A DNA stretch of 64,000 bases from Cercis canadensis. Its lineage: Eukaryota; Streptophyta; Magnoliopsida; Fabales; Fabaceae. The notes beneath the pieces were generated by a model, which was not told the origin of the DNA, did no database searches, and saw nothing but the letters and a program-made list of their open reading frames with translations. A program made the translations under genes and the position numbers. Location: assembly GCA_003255065.1 (NCBI GenBank), contig QAOA01001695.1:74920-138919 (forward strand), read 5' to 3'. Positions within the stretch are counted from its first letter, which is position 1. Every line of letters starts with the position of its first letter. Shown here in pieces: positions 20,823-30,450 of this stretch.

Positions 20823-21580
20823 ATCTCATTGTAAGGCAAAGTTGGAAAAAATCAGAGAAAAACTGTCTTAAAAATAATCCTCTACCAAATATTACTCACT
20901 ACAACAAATTTCTTGGATTCCAACGAAATTTTTCCGTTAGAATTCTAGATTCCAACGAAATTTGTGTCGTTGGAAAAAACCCTGTTGGAATTGCGTAATT
21001 CCAACGGAAATTCTAACAGAAAATAATTCCAACAGAATTTTACCGTTGGAATTATGTTTTTTTTTTAAAAAAATTCAACAAAAAATTCTAGCAGAAATTC
21101 CAACGAAATTTTACCGTTGAAATTTTTAATATATTTTAAAAAAATATTTTTTAATATTTTTTAAAAAAATTCAAAAATTATTTTTGGTTTAGTTTTTGAA
21201 ATTCTAACGTAATGGAAATTCTGTAGAATTTCCTACGTTGTTTTTTTTTTTCAGTAAATTCTTAAATAAAATTTCTTAAAAATCAAAATTTACCATCTAC
21301 AAATATCTTTTTTATTAAATAATTTCTATAATACAAATATCCAATTCATTAAATAATTCTTATAAGTTAATAATGTATTGAGTACAAAAATTTAAATCTC
21401 AAATAATTACATTAAGTTTCTTTCTAATTTAAATCTCAAATAAAAATTTCATTATCACAAAGCCCATGGTTCCAAATTGGTATGAATTTGTGAAGGCATA
21501 TCTTCACTAAAAAATTCAAAACCACAAACTGTCAGAATCACTGTGACGATCAAGTTCTCTAATGTTTTCCATGGTACTAT

Positions 21581-21889
21581 CTACATGAAAAACATACCAC
21601 AAATGAAAAACAGATAGCATGCAAATAATGTTCCTTTTATACTAACAGGACACAAAAACAAAGAATTCAATGCACTCTTCTTGTACCCCTTTCGGTTGTG
21701 CATTTCAAAGAATTCCCTGTATGTTATAGCTCTGTAGCCTGGTGGGTGGCTTTCATTCACAAGCTCTGGTGCTGGCCTTATAACTTTGTCTAGAGATGGT
21801 TCATTTCCTGTCGTTAGTGATATCCTTTTTGCCTTGCTGTACAGGGCTGCCCTATGTACACTGCTCTTGTACTTCCCATTAGTCACAAT
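21581..21889 (-). pseudogene. Captured last exon of a 2-oxoglutarate/Fe(II) dioxygenase gene
   Basis: Reads VTNGKYKSSVHRAALYSKAK, then RISLTTGNEPSLD and PPGYRAITYREFFEMHN. The VHR supplies the last iron-binding His and R-I-S the 2-oxoglutarate-binding R-x-S of this superfamily. The exon starts where many family members have their last intron; the acceptor now reads CAA. The C terminus runs into unrelated sequence to a stop at 21581. No upstream dioxygenase exon with the H-x-D pair is seen, so it cannot be an active enzyme alone. Confidence 0.85.
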
Positions 21890-22192
21890 TTGAGCACAAG
21901 AAAGAAATCAATTAAATTTGTCATCCAACAGAGACACAAATACTGATGAAAAGTGCAAATTGGCTTAAATGTCAGGTCTAAAGAAAATAATATATAAGTA
22001 TTAATATCACAAATGACATGGAAAACATATTTTTTCTCAATTTTCCTCTCATACAATGATTCATACTACTAGGCATTATTGTACCAACCTTCCATAAAAG
22101 CATCAAGAACTAAGGGAATTTCAAAAGGAGATTATATTTGCTTCAAGATGTTAAAGGTCTGGCACACAGGAAAATCAACTCTGAGAACTATA

Positions 22193-22383
22193 CCTCAAAT
22201 CAGGGGTTGAATAATCAAAGGACCCATTATTTGAACCAGTATCATGTAAAGGAATGGATTCGAGTAGGCCAAGAAAACTAGCAAAACCTTCAGGATTTAA
22301 GCATTGATCTTTGGCTCCATTGACAGTCATGCCAAGGTGAAAGCAAATATTCTGGTTGTTGTATAAAGTTATAGGACCATCTA
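22193..22383 (-). pseudogene. Captured exon of an unidentified gene (a)
   Basis: An open segment reading GPITLYNNQNICFHLG and ending in FDYSTPDLR, bounded by a plausible acceptor (GGATGTAG) and donor (GAG|GTATAG). The amino-acid composition looks like real protein. Family not recognised; possibly from the same gene as the exon at 22519-22690. Confidence 0.5.
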
Positions 22384-22518
22384 CATCCAAAAAACAGAAA
22401 CAACCAAAAGTATTTGATTGTCAATAGAAAGTTAAAGCCTAATCCAAGGAAAAAAAGGGTAGGTAAGAATAGCATAGTAATAATAACAATGACGACAAAG
22501 GCGCACAAGGATCATGTG

Positions 22519-22720
22519 CTTATACCTTTGCTTACCAGAATGTTGATGAAGGGCGTCTGGTAAAGGCTGAGGTAGCTCATGTAAATAGTCTACCCAATTA
22601 GTCTTCTTAGGCTGCCGCATATAGTCCATGTGTTCATCAAGATTTTCAGATAAATAAAAACATCCAGAATTACCATGGAGGATCAAAAGACCAAAAGACA
22701 AAATCGTAATGGTCATTTTA
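22519..22720 (-). pseudogene. Captured exon of an unidentified gene (b)
   Basis: Open segment with DEHMDYMRQPKKTNWVDYLH and ELPQPLPDALHQHSG, ending at a good donor (GGTAAGC). The upstream boundary is uncertain. Family not recognised. Confidence 0.45.
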
Positions 22721-23582
22721 TATTCAGCACCATGACCATGCCTTTGCCTAATAAGAATTTGTTGCAATCTCTGATTATGTTCAATATATTAGGGGATAAT
22801 CGAAATAAGAAAATCCATGTCTTCAGAAGAAACAGTATTTTCAAGGCAGATATCAATCCCAAAGGAAACTAATAATAAATATTAAGCCAAGCATTGATGG
22901 GATTCTTCTTTTCTTTTCTTATTTTGATAGCGTGGGACAGGAGGAATACAGGAGCGAGATTACAAATGTGTCACTACACTAAAGAGGATGATCGAACCAA
23001 CAAGAGGTAAAAGATTAAGAGCTCAGTAATAGATTACTAGCATAGAACTTTATCACTATATCACAAGTAAATGCATTGATGAAAATTAGAACAGTAAAAA
23101 TTAGTGAACATACTTCTACAAAAAAGCTGGTCTTATAAAATATCAATCATTTCAACTATACATAATTTAATTATTTATTAAAAGTTGTTTAGTGAAGGGT
23201 ATGTCACTTTCAAAAAGATTGTCTTAGTTACTGGCAAAATATACAAGTAAAAAGGTAAGACCATAAGACTAAATAAAAATGAAAGTTTTTAGTTGCAAAA
23301 AAGTCTATTCAGATCAAAACCTGAACCAATACCCTCATCCTATAACATAATTTGGGCCATCCAAAGAAAAGCCAAAAAAACAAACGAGCAGCAATCATAT
23401 CAAAATCAAAGGTGGGGCATTCACTTCTCAATCAGTAACATGGATCAGTCTGGTTTCAGTACCATCTACAATAAAATTGATTGATATTCCCTACAGAAGA
23501 CATAATTATGAAACAACTAACGACACTCCATGTTAAATGAACTCATTTTGCATAACTAAAAATGATGAGAGGAGGGAAGAAC

Positions 23583-23648
23583 CTGGCCAAGATCCTCCAT
23601 TATGGTAACTCCATCTGGTATTTTTGGGATCACAACCAGTAATAAAAA
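23583..23648 (-). pseudogene. Captured exon of an alkaline/neutral invertase gene
   Basis: A 66-nt exon between GCAG and GGTTCT splice sites encodes [18 protein letters not shown], a signature stretch of plant alkaline/neutral invertases (GH100), where it lies near the active site. Only this exon of the gene is recognised. Confidence 0.88.
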
Positions 23649-23756
23649 CTGCACCCATAGCAAGATGTTGATGACACACATTAGTGAACTCTTTCTGTTC
23701 CATAAAAACTCAAGTGTTTGGATCAGGTCAGATTTGCTAAGCCATTTTCATCCTAC

Positions 23757-25330
23757 TTCATTAGGCTAACCATCAACGACAAAGACATCTAGAGAAAACC
23801 CATCAATGGTGGAAAATGCATGAGCTTCTTGAATATTCAGTCCAATCTCACCAAGTAATGAAGTTAACTGGAATGTTGAAAAATAACAGCATTATAAGTA
23901 AAAGGAGAGAAATTGTTAGAGAAAGCATGTAATGTAAAATATAACCGTTCTCTTTCATAACACAATAACTCCATACATTTTGAAGCTTGTATAATTAACC
24001 AGAGTTTGTGACATTAACAAGGCATAAACCTCTCACTGATCAAAATTATGGAAGTCTCTTGAAGGATATTACATGCTAAATAGTTACTAATTTAACAGAT
24101 AACAGCAATATGGTCTTCAACATTTCATAATTCTCTTATGTATTTATATCATCCTATATGGTCTATTTACGTGAAATATGAATACTAAGGAAATAAACTA
24201 ATTAACATTATTTCAGAGAAAATTTCGAACAACTAGTTTAACAATGTCTATATTTGGTAGCATCTATATCAAGGGCCATGAAATATGTCACTAGCTGATA
24301 CAATGAGCAACAACAATATGGATTTATTTCTTGCATCACATCACAACAACAGTAACTAGAAGAGCTTCAACCAAACCAACTGCCTAGAAAAGAAAATTTC
24401 TTTTAACAAGATGGTCGCTGAAAAATGTATAAGAAAATATAGAATTAAGATTGTATGCAATAATTTATAAAAGCCCCACCCTAAAGAAGAAGAAAGAAGA
24501 AAAAGAAGAAGATAATAATAATTAACAACATGACTAAGGAGTTTAGGCTTGTCAACTGTTGAAAAGGTAATCTCGTGCATAGGCCTAAAAGTTAAAAATG
24601 ACAGGATTAGCACTACTTAGAAAGATGGAAAGATGGAAATGTCTAAGAACAAATCATTCTCCTTCCAATATATGTTTAAGGCATGACGGTGTATTCAAGG
24701 AGAGAAATATCTGTTACAAGCGTGCTCAACAACCTTTAAGAAATTAATTCTTAGTATGCTGGCTAAGATACAGGTCGATTACTGCTGCAGTGTAACATCC
24801 AGAAGTCAAGGAAGTTTATACGTTTTTACCTATACTAAGCGAACTTCAATACGGGTCGATTATCGGGTCTTCTGCTAACTTCAGTAATCTCTTATGAGCA
24901 AGAACATCCTCAGCCCTCTCCATATTCACATCCAACGCATACCTGCATAGTAGAAATCAAGTGGAATAGGTAAAAACAATTGCTAGACGTAAATTTCTGT
25001 TCATCAGTTTCAACACTTTCCCAATTGTATTCTCAGCAGGGGAAGAATTTGTTATCACGTCTGAAATTATCATAGAGGAACAAAATTTTTGAACTAATTT
25101 AGAAATAAAAAAGGTAGAATCAAACTGAAATACCTAGCAGGAAGACGATTGAAATGAAGCCATAGTTGATCATCAAAACTAGGAACATTTGCTTCCTCAA
25201 AATTCGACTCTTGAATTCGATGAAGAACTTCATTATACACCTCCAATTTCTGCTTGTGTTGACGAGGATGAGCTTGCGGTGACTGAGCAACTCTACTTCC
25301 ATAGCTCTCAATGTCATCCTAGATCACCAT
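23757..25330 (-). pseudogene. Captured 5' exons of an ACT-domain STY-type kinase gene
   Basis: Four exons in order on the minus strand: 25330-25134 ([33 protein letters not shown]), 24942-24830 ([20 protein letters not shown]), 24584-about 24532 (RPMHEITFSTVDKPKLLS) and 23867-23757 ([27 protein letters not shown]). This is the N-terminal and ACT-domain part of plant STY8/17/46-like Raf-type kinases; the kinase domain is absent. Introns are retained, so genomic DNA was captured. Broken by a TAG at codon 4, a stop in exon 2 (DPY-stop) and TGG to TAG in exon 4. Confidence 0.9.
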
Positions 25331-25884
25331 TAGAGCAAAAGCAAGAAAAAAATTAAAATTCACAACTCTGGAAACCAAGAGAGACTGAGTGTGCGAGAAA
25401 AAGTGAAACGAGTGGGGGAGAGGAAGACTGATTTGGCGGTTTTGGGATCGAGCTAGGTCTTGATGGAAGGGAATGGTGAAATGCGAAAAGGGGGAAAGCG
25501 GAAATAACTTAAAAAATTCCAACAGTATTATTATAGAAATTACCGTTAGAATTTCTGTTGGAATCAATAAAAAAAATTCAAAAAAATTCTTAAAAAAAAT
25601 TCCAATAGTATATACCATTAGAATATTCCATTGGAATTTTTTAAACAGTACTTTTGCACAATTTCAATGGTAATTTTGACGGAAAATTCTAACGGCAATG
25701 TAATTCAGTTGGAATTTCAACAAAATTTGTTTTGTCAGAATTACCATTAGAATTTTTCAAAAATTCCAACGGTATTTTGTTCCGTTGGAAAATTGCCTTT
25801 ATCTTGTAGTGACTTTTGTCTTTCAAGTTTTAGAAATTGCTTTTGAAGGTTTAACTTAACTCATTGTAAGTATTATCTTTTATC

Positions 25885-25890
25885 AATAAA
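25885..25890 (+). terminator. EPRV-8 poly(A) signal AATAAA
   Basis: AATAAA in the context TTATCAATAAACTTCAT, as in EPRV-2. It is now separated from its TATA box by CACTA-1. Confidence 0.7.
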
Positions 25891-25930
25891 CTTCATTTCA
25901 TAACTTTTATTGTTATCCCTTTCCTACTTT

Positions 25931-26020
25931 TCTGGACGAACTACCACCAGATTAGTATCCTATTTACTTCATAATTTTATCCCCTTCCTACTTTTCTGGA
26001 CAAACTACTATCAAATTAGC
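25931..26020 (+). promoter_or_regulatory. EPRV-8 leader: two GGACTACCGCC-type motifs
   Basis: GGACGAACTACCACCAGATTAG at 25933-25954 and a more decayed copy (GGACAAACTACTATCAAATTAG) at about 25998-26019. They are followed by several ACTATTCAT / ACTGTTCA words up to the primer site. Confidence 0.75.
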
Positions 26021-26153
26021 CTCTCTTACATTCAATTTTCTATTTACAGTTCATAAAATACTGTTCAAAAATCACTGTTTATTTTACTATTCATCCAAAA
26101 TTTTACTATTCATCATTATATTTGTACTATTTCTAACAATCCGAGATCCGTAA

Positions 26154-26166
26154 TGGTATCAGAGCC
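26154..26166 (+). promoter_or_regulatory. tRNA-Met primer-binding site of EPRV-8
   Basis: A perfect TGGTATCAGAGCC, complementary to plant initiator tRNA-Met. It marks nucleotide 1 of a caulimovirid genome by convention. It lies only 24 nt before the ORF1 ATG. Confidence 0.93.
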
Positions 26167-26190
26167 TTCAAAAATTGGGGGGAAGTAGGT

Positions 26191-26385
26191 ATGGCTAGAT
26201 GGTTAGGATATAGAACTAGTAGGTACTTTTGTTATGGTTTCTTAAAGGATCAAGCTTTAATTAGATATATTTGCAGCATTCTTCACAATAAAGAACTTGT
26301 TCAGACAATAGATCCATATTATGTCTATAGTATGCAAAATGAATTGAGATTAAGAATAAGAAGACTCTCTTATTTAGCTATATAA
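26191..26385 (+). CDS. EPRV-8 small ORF1, 64 aa, intact
   Basis: The uninterrupted frame begins MARWLGYRTSRYF and ends RLSYLAI. It is basic and rich in Tyr, Arg and Leu, with no recognised domain. The start is the first ATG after the primer site, and the stop TAA overlaps the ORF2 ATG as TAATG. Homologous but broken copies lie at 11856-12050 and 45852-46044. Function unknown; small ORFs in this place occur in badna- and tungroviruses. Confidence 0.75.
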   Translation: MARWLGYRTSRYFCYGFLKDQALIRYICSILHNKELVQTIDPYYVYSMQNELRLRIRRLSYLAI

Positions 26386-26622
26386 TGTCAAACCAACATA
26401 AAGATAGAATTCATCCTTGGTCAGGACCAGCTATTGCTAGATTAAGAGAATATCATAGGTATTTTAAAAACCTACTAAGGAATTTAGAAGAAGATCATAA
26501 AAATAATTAGGAAGAATATTGGGATCCTTGATATTAAAAAGCTATGTATCATATACATAAAGAATTCTTTGAAAAATGCATAGAGGACAATAGAAAAAGA
26601 CCTATCCTACTTAGCTATCTAA
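26385..26622 (+). pseudogene. EPRV-8 small ORF2, broken
   Basis: Begins at the TAATG overlap with ORF1 and reads MSNQHKDRIHPWSGPA. A TAG after HKNN, two more stops and a frameshift near the end break it. Its intact homologue is 46044-46280 in EPRV-11 (78 aa). Confidence 0.75.
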
Positions 26623-26623
26623 G

Positions 26624-26794
26624 ATGCCAGGATACTACGGACCCTATATAGAAAAGCTCATAATTGAACATAGATATTATAAAGATCGAGCCTATTATGC
26701 AAAACATTGTTGGCCTCATAATATCAAATTAAGTAAGAAATATTATTTAAAATCTAGAAACAAATTTAGGACTCTTGCATACTTAGTTGTTTAA
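26624..26794 (+). CDS. EPRV-8 small ORF3, 56 aa, intact
   Basis: Reads MPGYYGPYIEKLIIEH at the start and FRTLAYLVV at the end. It starts one base after the ORF2 stop. The length equals the lineage-B homologue (12056-12226), and MPGYY-PYIE, YY-D-A-Y and the hydrophobic end are shared. Basic and Tyr-rich; function unknown. Confidence 0.72.
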   Translation: MPGYYGPYIEKLIIEHRYYKDRAYYAKHCWPHNIKLSKKYYLKSRNKFRTLAYLVV

Positions 26795-27069
26795 CTATAG
26801 CTTTTCTTTTAGAAATAATAACTTTAAAAATTAGAATATAATTAATTTGTTAATAAACCAATTAAAGAGTTAGATTTAAGATTTTAAAATCTTCTTAATC
26901 TGGGCTAGCAGTGAAAGCTGGTAATACATTGGTCAGCTCTGTAACTCGTTGGTTAGCCAGATAAAGCCATGTGAAGGCATAAGGTCCCGAGGAGTGGTTT
27001 CGTAAGACAGATTTTCAAGAAGTTAAAAATCGTAAAGATAATTCTTGTTGGAATATTGATAAATTAAGT
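26795..27069 (+). promoter_or_regulatory. Conserved spacer between ORF3 and movement gene (EPRV-8)
   Basis: Shares with EPRV-11 (46456-46734) the block GGCTAGCAGTGAAAGCT, two GGT(C/T)AGC words and GGTCCC, ending in TCGTAAGACAGATT. GGCTAGC can pair with GTTAGCC about 50 nt downstream. There is no open frame. It could be a structured translation or splicing element or an internal promoter. Confidence 0.6.
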
Positions 27070-27183
27070 ATATCTAAGATTTTAAAGAAATTACTTTCTA
27101 AAGGAAAAGAAATAGCTTAACAGTCTGAGTCATTAGAGTCAAATCAAGAAGTAGTTAATAGTCAAGAATTATTAATAGCAGAT
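27070..27183 (+). pseudogene. EPRV-8 movement protein, N-terminal stub
   Basis: Homologous to the start of the EPRV-11 movement gene (KKLLSKGK). The start codon is ATA instead of ATG and a TAA follows at codon 17. The rest lies in the N gap. Confidence 0.75.
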
Positions 27184-27564
27184 NNNNNNNNNNNNNNNNN
27201 NNNNNNNNNNNNNNNNNNNNNNNNNNNNNNNNNNNNNNNNNNNNNNNNNNNNNNNNNNNNNNNNNNNNNNNNNNNNNNNNNNNNNNNNNNNNNNNNNNNN
27301 NNNNNNNNNNNNNNNNNNNNNNNNNNNNNNNNNNNNNNNNNNNNNNNNNNNNNNNNNNNNNNNNNNNNNNNNNNNNNNNNNNNNNNNNNNNNNNNNNNNN
27401 NNNNNNNNNNNNNNNNNNNNNNNNNNNNNNNNNNNNNNNNNNNNNNNNNNNNNNNNNNNNNNNNNNNNNNNNNNNNNNNNNNNNNNNNNNNNNNNNNNNN
27501 NNNNNNNNNNNNNNNNNNNNNNNNNNNNNNNNNNNNNNNNNNNNNNNNNNNNNNNNNNNNNNNN
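27184..27564. other. Assembly gap (381 N)
   Basis: A run of N. In the intact order the rest of the movement gene and most of the capsid (more than 381 bases) should lie here, so the gap size is not the true distance. Confidence 1.
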
Positions 27565-27977
27565 GTAAAAAAGAATTAGGAGATTTTTGTTGGCAACATG
27601 GATATGAAAATACAGAGTCCCCATCTATTTGAAAGAAAAAACTAATAAAAAGAACTAGTTATCCAATGAAAACAATTAGGAGATACCCAAAATATCAAAA
27701 ACCTTCTTCTCATCCTCCTTCAAATAAACCCCAAAAAAGAATTAAAAGACATGTTAAATTTAGAACTCAAGTCTGTTATAAGTGTGGTAGAATAGGACAT
27801 TTTAGTAAAAATTGCCCTATGAAACAAAGAATAAATGAATTAAACATAGATAATAAAATTAAAGAACAATTAGAAAAATTATTCCTAACCGAATCCCAAT
27901 CAAAAAATGAAGAAGAATTTGAATAAGTTTATGCAATTCAAGAAAATTCCCAAACAGAATTATCTTCTGATAATGAA
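27565..27977 (+). pseudogene. EPRV-8 capsid C terminus with CCHC finger
   Basis: Starts at ELGDFCWQHGYENTE, then a basic stretch and the finger CYKCGRIGHFSKNC at 27774-27815. The frame stops at a TAA that replaces Glu (27924-27926). The following acidic text is cut by the TIR element. Confidence 0.85.
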
Positions 27978-27985
27978 TCAAACAT

Positions 27986-29420
27986 GGCTGAGTCTACAAT
28001 ACCAATGCCACAAAATGGGCATCGGTGCAAAGGGCAATAAATGGCTGAGATTAAGCCACATGTATGTTTTAGATTTGATGACTTAATATTAATTATAAAT
28101 GGTTAATTATATTTTTGCCCAAAAAAATTATGTATTTACATTTTTCCCCACTAACAAAAAACATACATTTCTCTCTCTCTCTCTCCTCTCGCTGGCTTTA
28201 GTTTCGCAACCAGAAAGCGTGAGGGAAGCTGAATTCTCATCTGGGTTTAATTAGCTTGGATGATCAGCCACATTGGGACTGAAACACAGCCCGGACTCCT
28301 GCTGGGGGCAGCAGTAGGGAATCTTGGACAACGGGCGAAAGCCCGATCTAGCAATATCGTGTGAGTGAAGAAGGGCAATGCCGCTTGTAAAGCTCTTTCG
28401 TCGAGTGCGCGATCATGACAAGACTCAAGGAAGAAGCCTCGGCTAACTCCATGCCAGTAGCCACGGTAAGAGGGGGCAAGTGTTCTTCGGAATGACTGGG
28501 CGTAAAGGGCACGTAGGCGGTGAATTGGGTTGAAAGTGAAAGTCACCAAAAACTGGTGGAATGCTCTTGAAACCAATTCACTTGAGTGAGATAGAGGAGA
28601 GTGGAATTTCGTGTGTAGGGGTGAAATACGCATATCTACAAAGGAATGCCAAAAGCAAAGGCAGCTCTCTGGGTCCCTACCGACGCTAGAGTGCAAAAGC
28701 ATGGGGAGCGAACGGGATTAGATACCCTGGTAGTCCATCTGGGTTTTCTAGTGATGTATCTTCATTTGATTTTGTTTTGTGGGTTGAGCATTTTCTGTGG
28801 AATTGTGCAAGCTAATTGTTCTCTCTCAAAAATTCTAAGTTGAATTGGAGGTTTTGATGCTAAACATGGTTTTCTTTTTTGGTGCATTGTGCTGATGATT
28901 TTCCTAACCAATTAAGATATTGTCATTTTGTGTGTGATTGCTTTCTTGTTCGATTAGGAATGTTTCTCTTCTTTCTAGTTCTTGTGGACTTTCTGAGCCA
29001 ATTGGGTTTTACAAGTGAGTTACTTGGTTTTATTCTATGATTATGTGGTGTTTTTCCTGGGAAACTTTGAGAATTTATTTCTCAAGGGATTGTTTATGCT
29101 CAGCTTATACTCCTGAAGCATATGGGATGCTGGATTTACTTGCTTTTTGTTCATTGATGTGCACAGTGTCGACAACGGGATATGCTATATTTGTCATGAT
29201 GTGTTTCTGTGTATGTCTACATGCATTTGCATGTTTGTAAAAAATTCTGGGGTCAATGCATAATTTTATAAAAAATACTGGGTCATATTGTTGCATTTCT
29301 TAAAATTGGTTCTTCAGGTAGCACTAAACACAATTTGGACCATTGAATGAAAATCCAACGTTCATAAAGATATTGTGCACCGGTGCCCATTTTCATCAAT
29401 GAGTATTGTAGACTCAGCCA
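27986..29420. mobile_element. TIR transposon (hAT-like target duplication) inside EPRV-8
   Basis: The termini are inverted: TGGCTGAGTCTACAATAC at both ends, with similarity extending about 50 bp. They are flanked by TCAAACAT (27978-27985 and 29421-29428), a 7-8 bp target duplication that fits hAT best. No transposase is seen. Inside are a CT-rich stretch and AT-rich leader/intron-like DNA, plus a mitochondrial rRNA fragment. The uninterrupted EPRV sequence is seen at 41998-42060 in EPRV-11. Confidence 0.85.
28249..28738 (+). pseudogene. rrn18: Nuclear copy of plant mitochondrial 18S (SSU) rRNA gene, fragment
   Basis: From GGATGATCAGCCACATTGGG to GATTAGATACCCTGGTAGTC the text is bacterial-type SSU rRNA. 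CAATATCGTGTGAGTGAAG, GTCGAGTGCGCGATCATGAC and TGACTGGGCGTAAAGGGCAC match the plant mitochondrial version as I know it. It covers about 480 nt (the V3-V4 part). Many differences from the organellar sequence look like C-to-T or G-to-A. It is flanked by 11-bp direct repeats CATCTGGGTTT (28238-28248, 28736-28746). It is non-functional and lies inside the TIR element. Confidence 0.92.
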
Positions 29421-29428
29421 TCAAACAT

Positions 29429-30450
29429 AAGATGATCATGTGATATTAACAAATCTAGTTCAATATGTGGTAATTGCAAAGAATGTAGGGAAGGCAAAAC
29501 GTGTAAAGAAAATAGTATCAATGTTTTAACTAGAACCTCTAATCCTAGAATAACATTACAACTCATAGATGAACTAGAAGACCTCAATCTTTAAAAAAAA
29601 CATTATTTAGAGCAATTAAAAAAGGAATTAGAATTCGAGGAAGAAAAAGAGAAAATAGAACCTTATAATTTAGGGGAAATAAACAATTTCAGGCAAAACC
29701 ATCCACTAGTCAAACTACTATTCAAGACTTACAATATGAAATAAATCAATTAAAAGAAGAAATAAAAGAATTAAGGATAAAAGATATTGAAATAGAAACT
29801 CATGATAATACAATATGTAAAAGAATTTAAAGGACATAAAGAAGAAGAGTCCTCAGAAGAAATTTATTTAAACAATATTAGTCATATTCAGTATCATAAG
29901 TGGTATTGTCTAATTAATTTAGTTATCAATAATGAATTTAATAAAAACCTAATAGCATTAATAGATTCAGGAGCAGATCAAAACTATATACAAGAATGTT
30001 TAATTCCAACTCAATACTATGAAAAAACTTCAGAAAGATTACATGGAGCCAATTAATGGAGTAAGACTACAAATTAAGTATAAATTATCCAAAGCACATA
30101 TTTGTAATCAAGGCATATGTTTTAAAAATACATTTCCATTAGTAAAAGATATGAGAGAACAATAAATTCTAGGAACACCTTTTTTTTTTTTAACTCAAAT
30201 TTACCCTTTTAAGGTCATTCATAACGGAATCCAAACTATAGTTTTAGAAAAAGACATTCATTTTAATTGTCTCATCTCCTAGAATTAAAGAAATTAATAG
30301 TCTACAAAATAATACAATTTTTTCTCTAAATAGAATTTGTTCTAAAAAACAACAAATAAGTTATTTAACCAAAGAAATTCATTATAAAAGAATAGAAGAA
30401 CAGTTACAAATCCCTTTAATTCAACAAAAAATAGAACTAATACAAAACAA
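29429..30450 (+). pseudogene. EPRV-8 coiled coil and protease
   Basis: Resumes after the TIR element with ICGNCKECREGK-like text, an acidic coiled-coil part, and the protease segment LIALIDSGADQNY (DSG, about 29960) and CNQGICFKNTF. Stops and frameshifts occur near 29595, 30054, 30165 and 30265; a T-run at 30180-30190 replaces part of the flap region. Confidence 0.82.

Larger units (their letters stand above)
20897..25811 (-). mobile_element. CACTA-1: non-autonomous CACTA (En/Spm) transposon with captured gene exons
   Basis: The ends are CACTACAACAAA (left) and, read inverted, CACTACAAGATAAA (right), flanked by the 3-bp target duplication ACT (20894-20896 and 25812-25814). The subterminal 300 bp at both ends are packed with ATTCCAACGG-type repeats in both orientations, as expected for transposase-binding regions of this superfamily. 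No transposase is seen. The interior carries exons of at least three unrelated host genes on the minus strand with splice sites still visible. It lies in the EPRV-8 leader, so it is younger than that copy. Confidence 0.93.

Noticed and set aside
26905..27000. A tRNA gene in the spacer before the movement gene
   Set aside because: Stem-forming words are present but no cloverleaf or A/B box pattern could be fitted.
28249..28738. Bacterial 16S rRNA contamination
   Set aside because: The text fits plant mitochondrial SSU rRNA, is decayed, and sits inside a TIR element with target duplication in an EPRV, so it is an inserted organellar fragment and not a contaminant contig.
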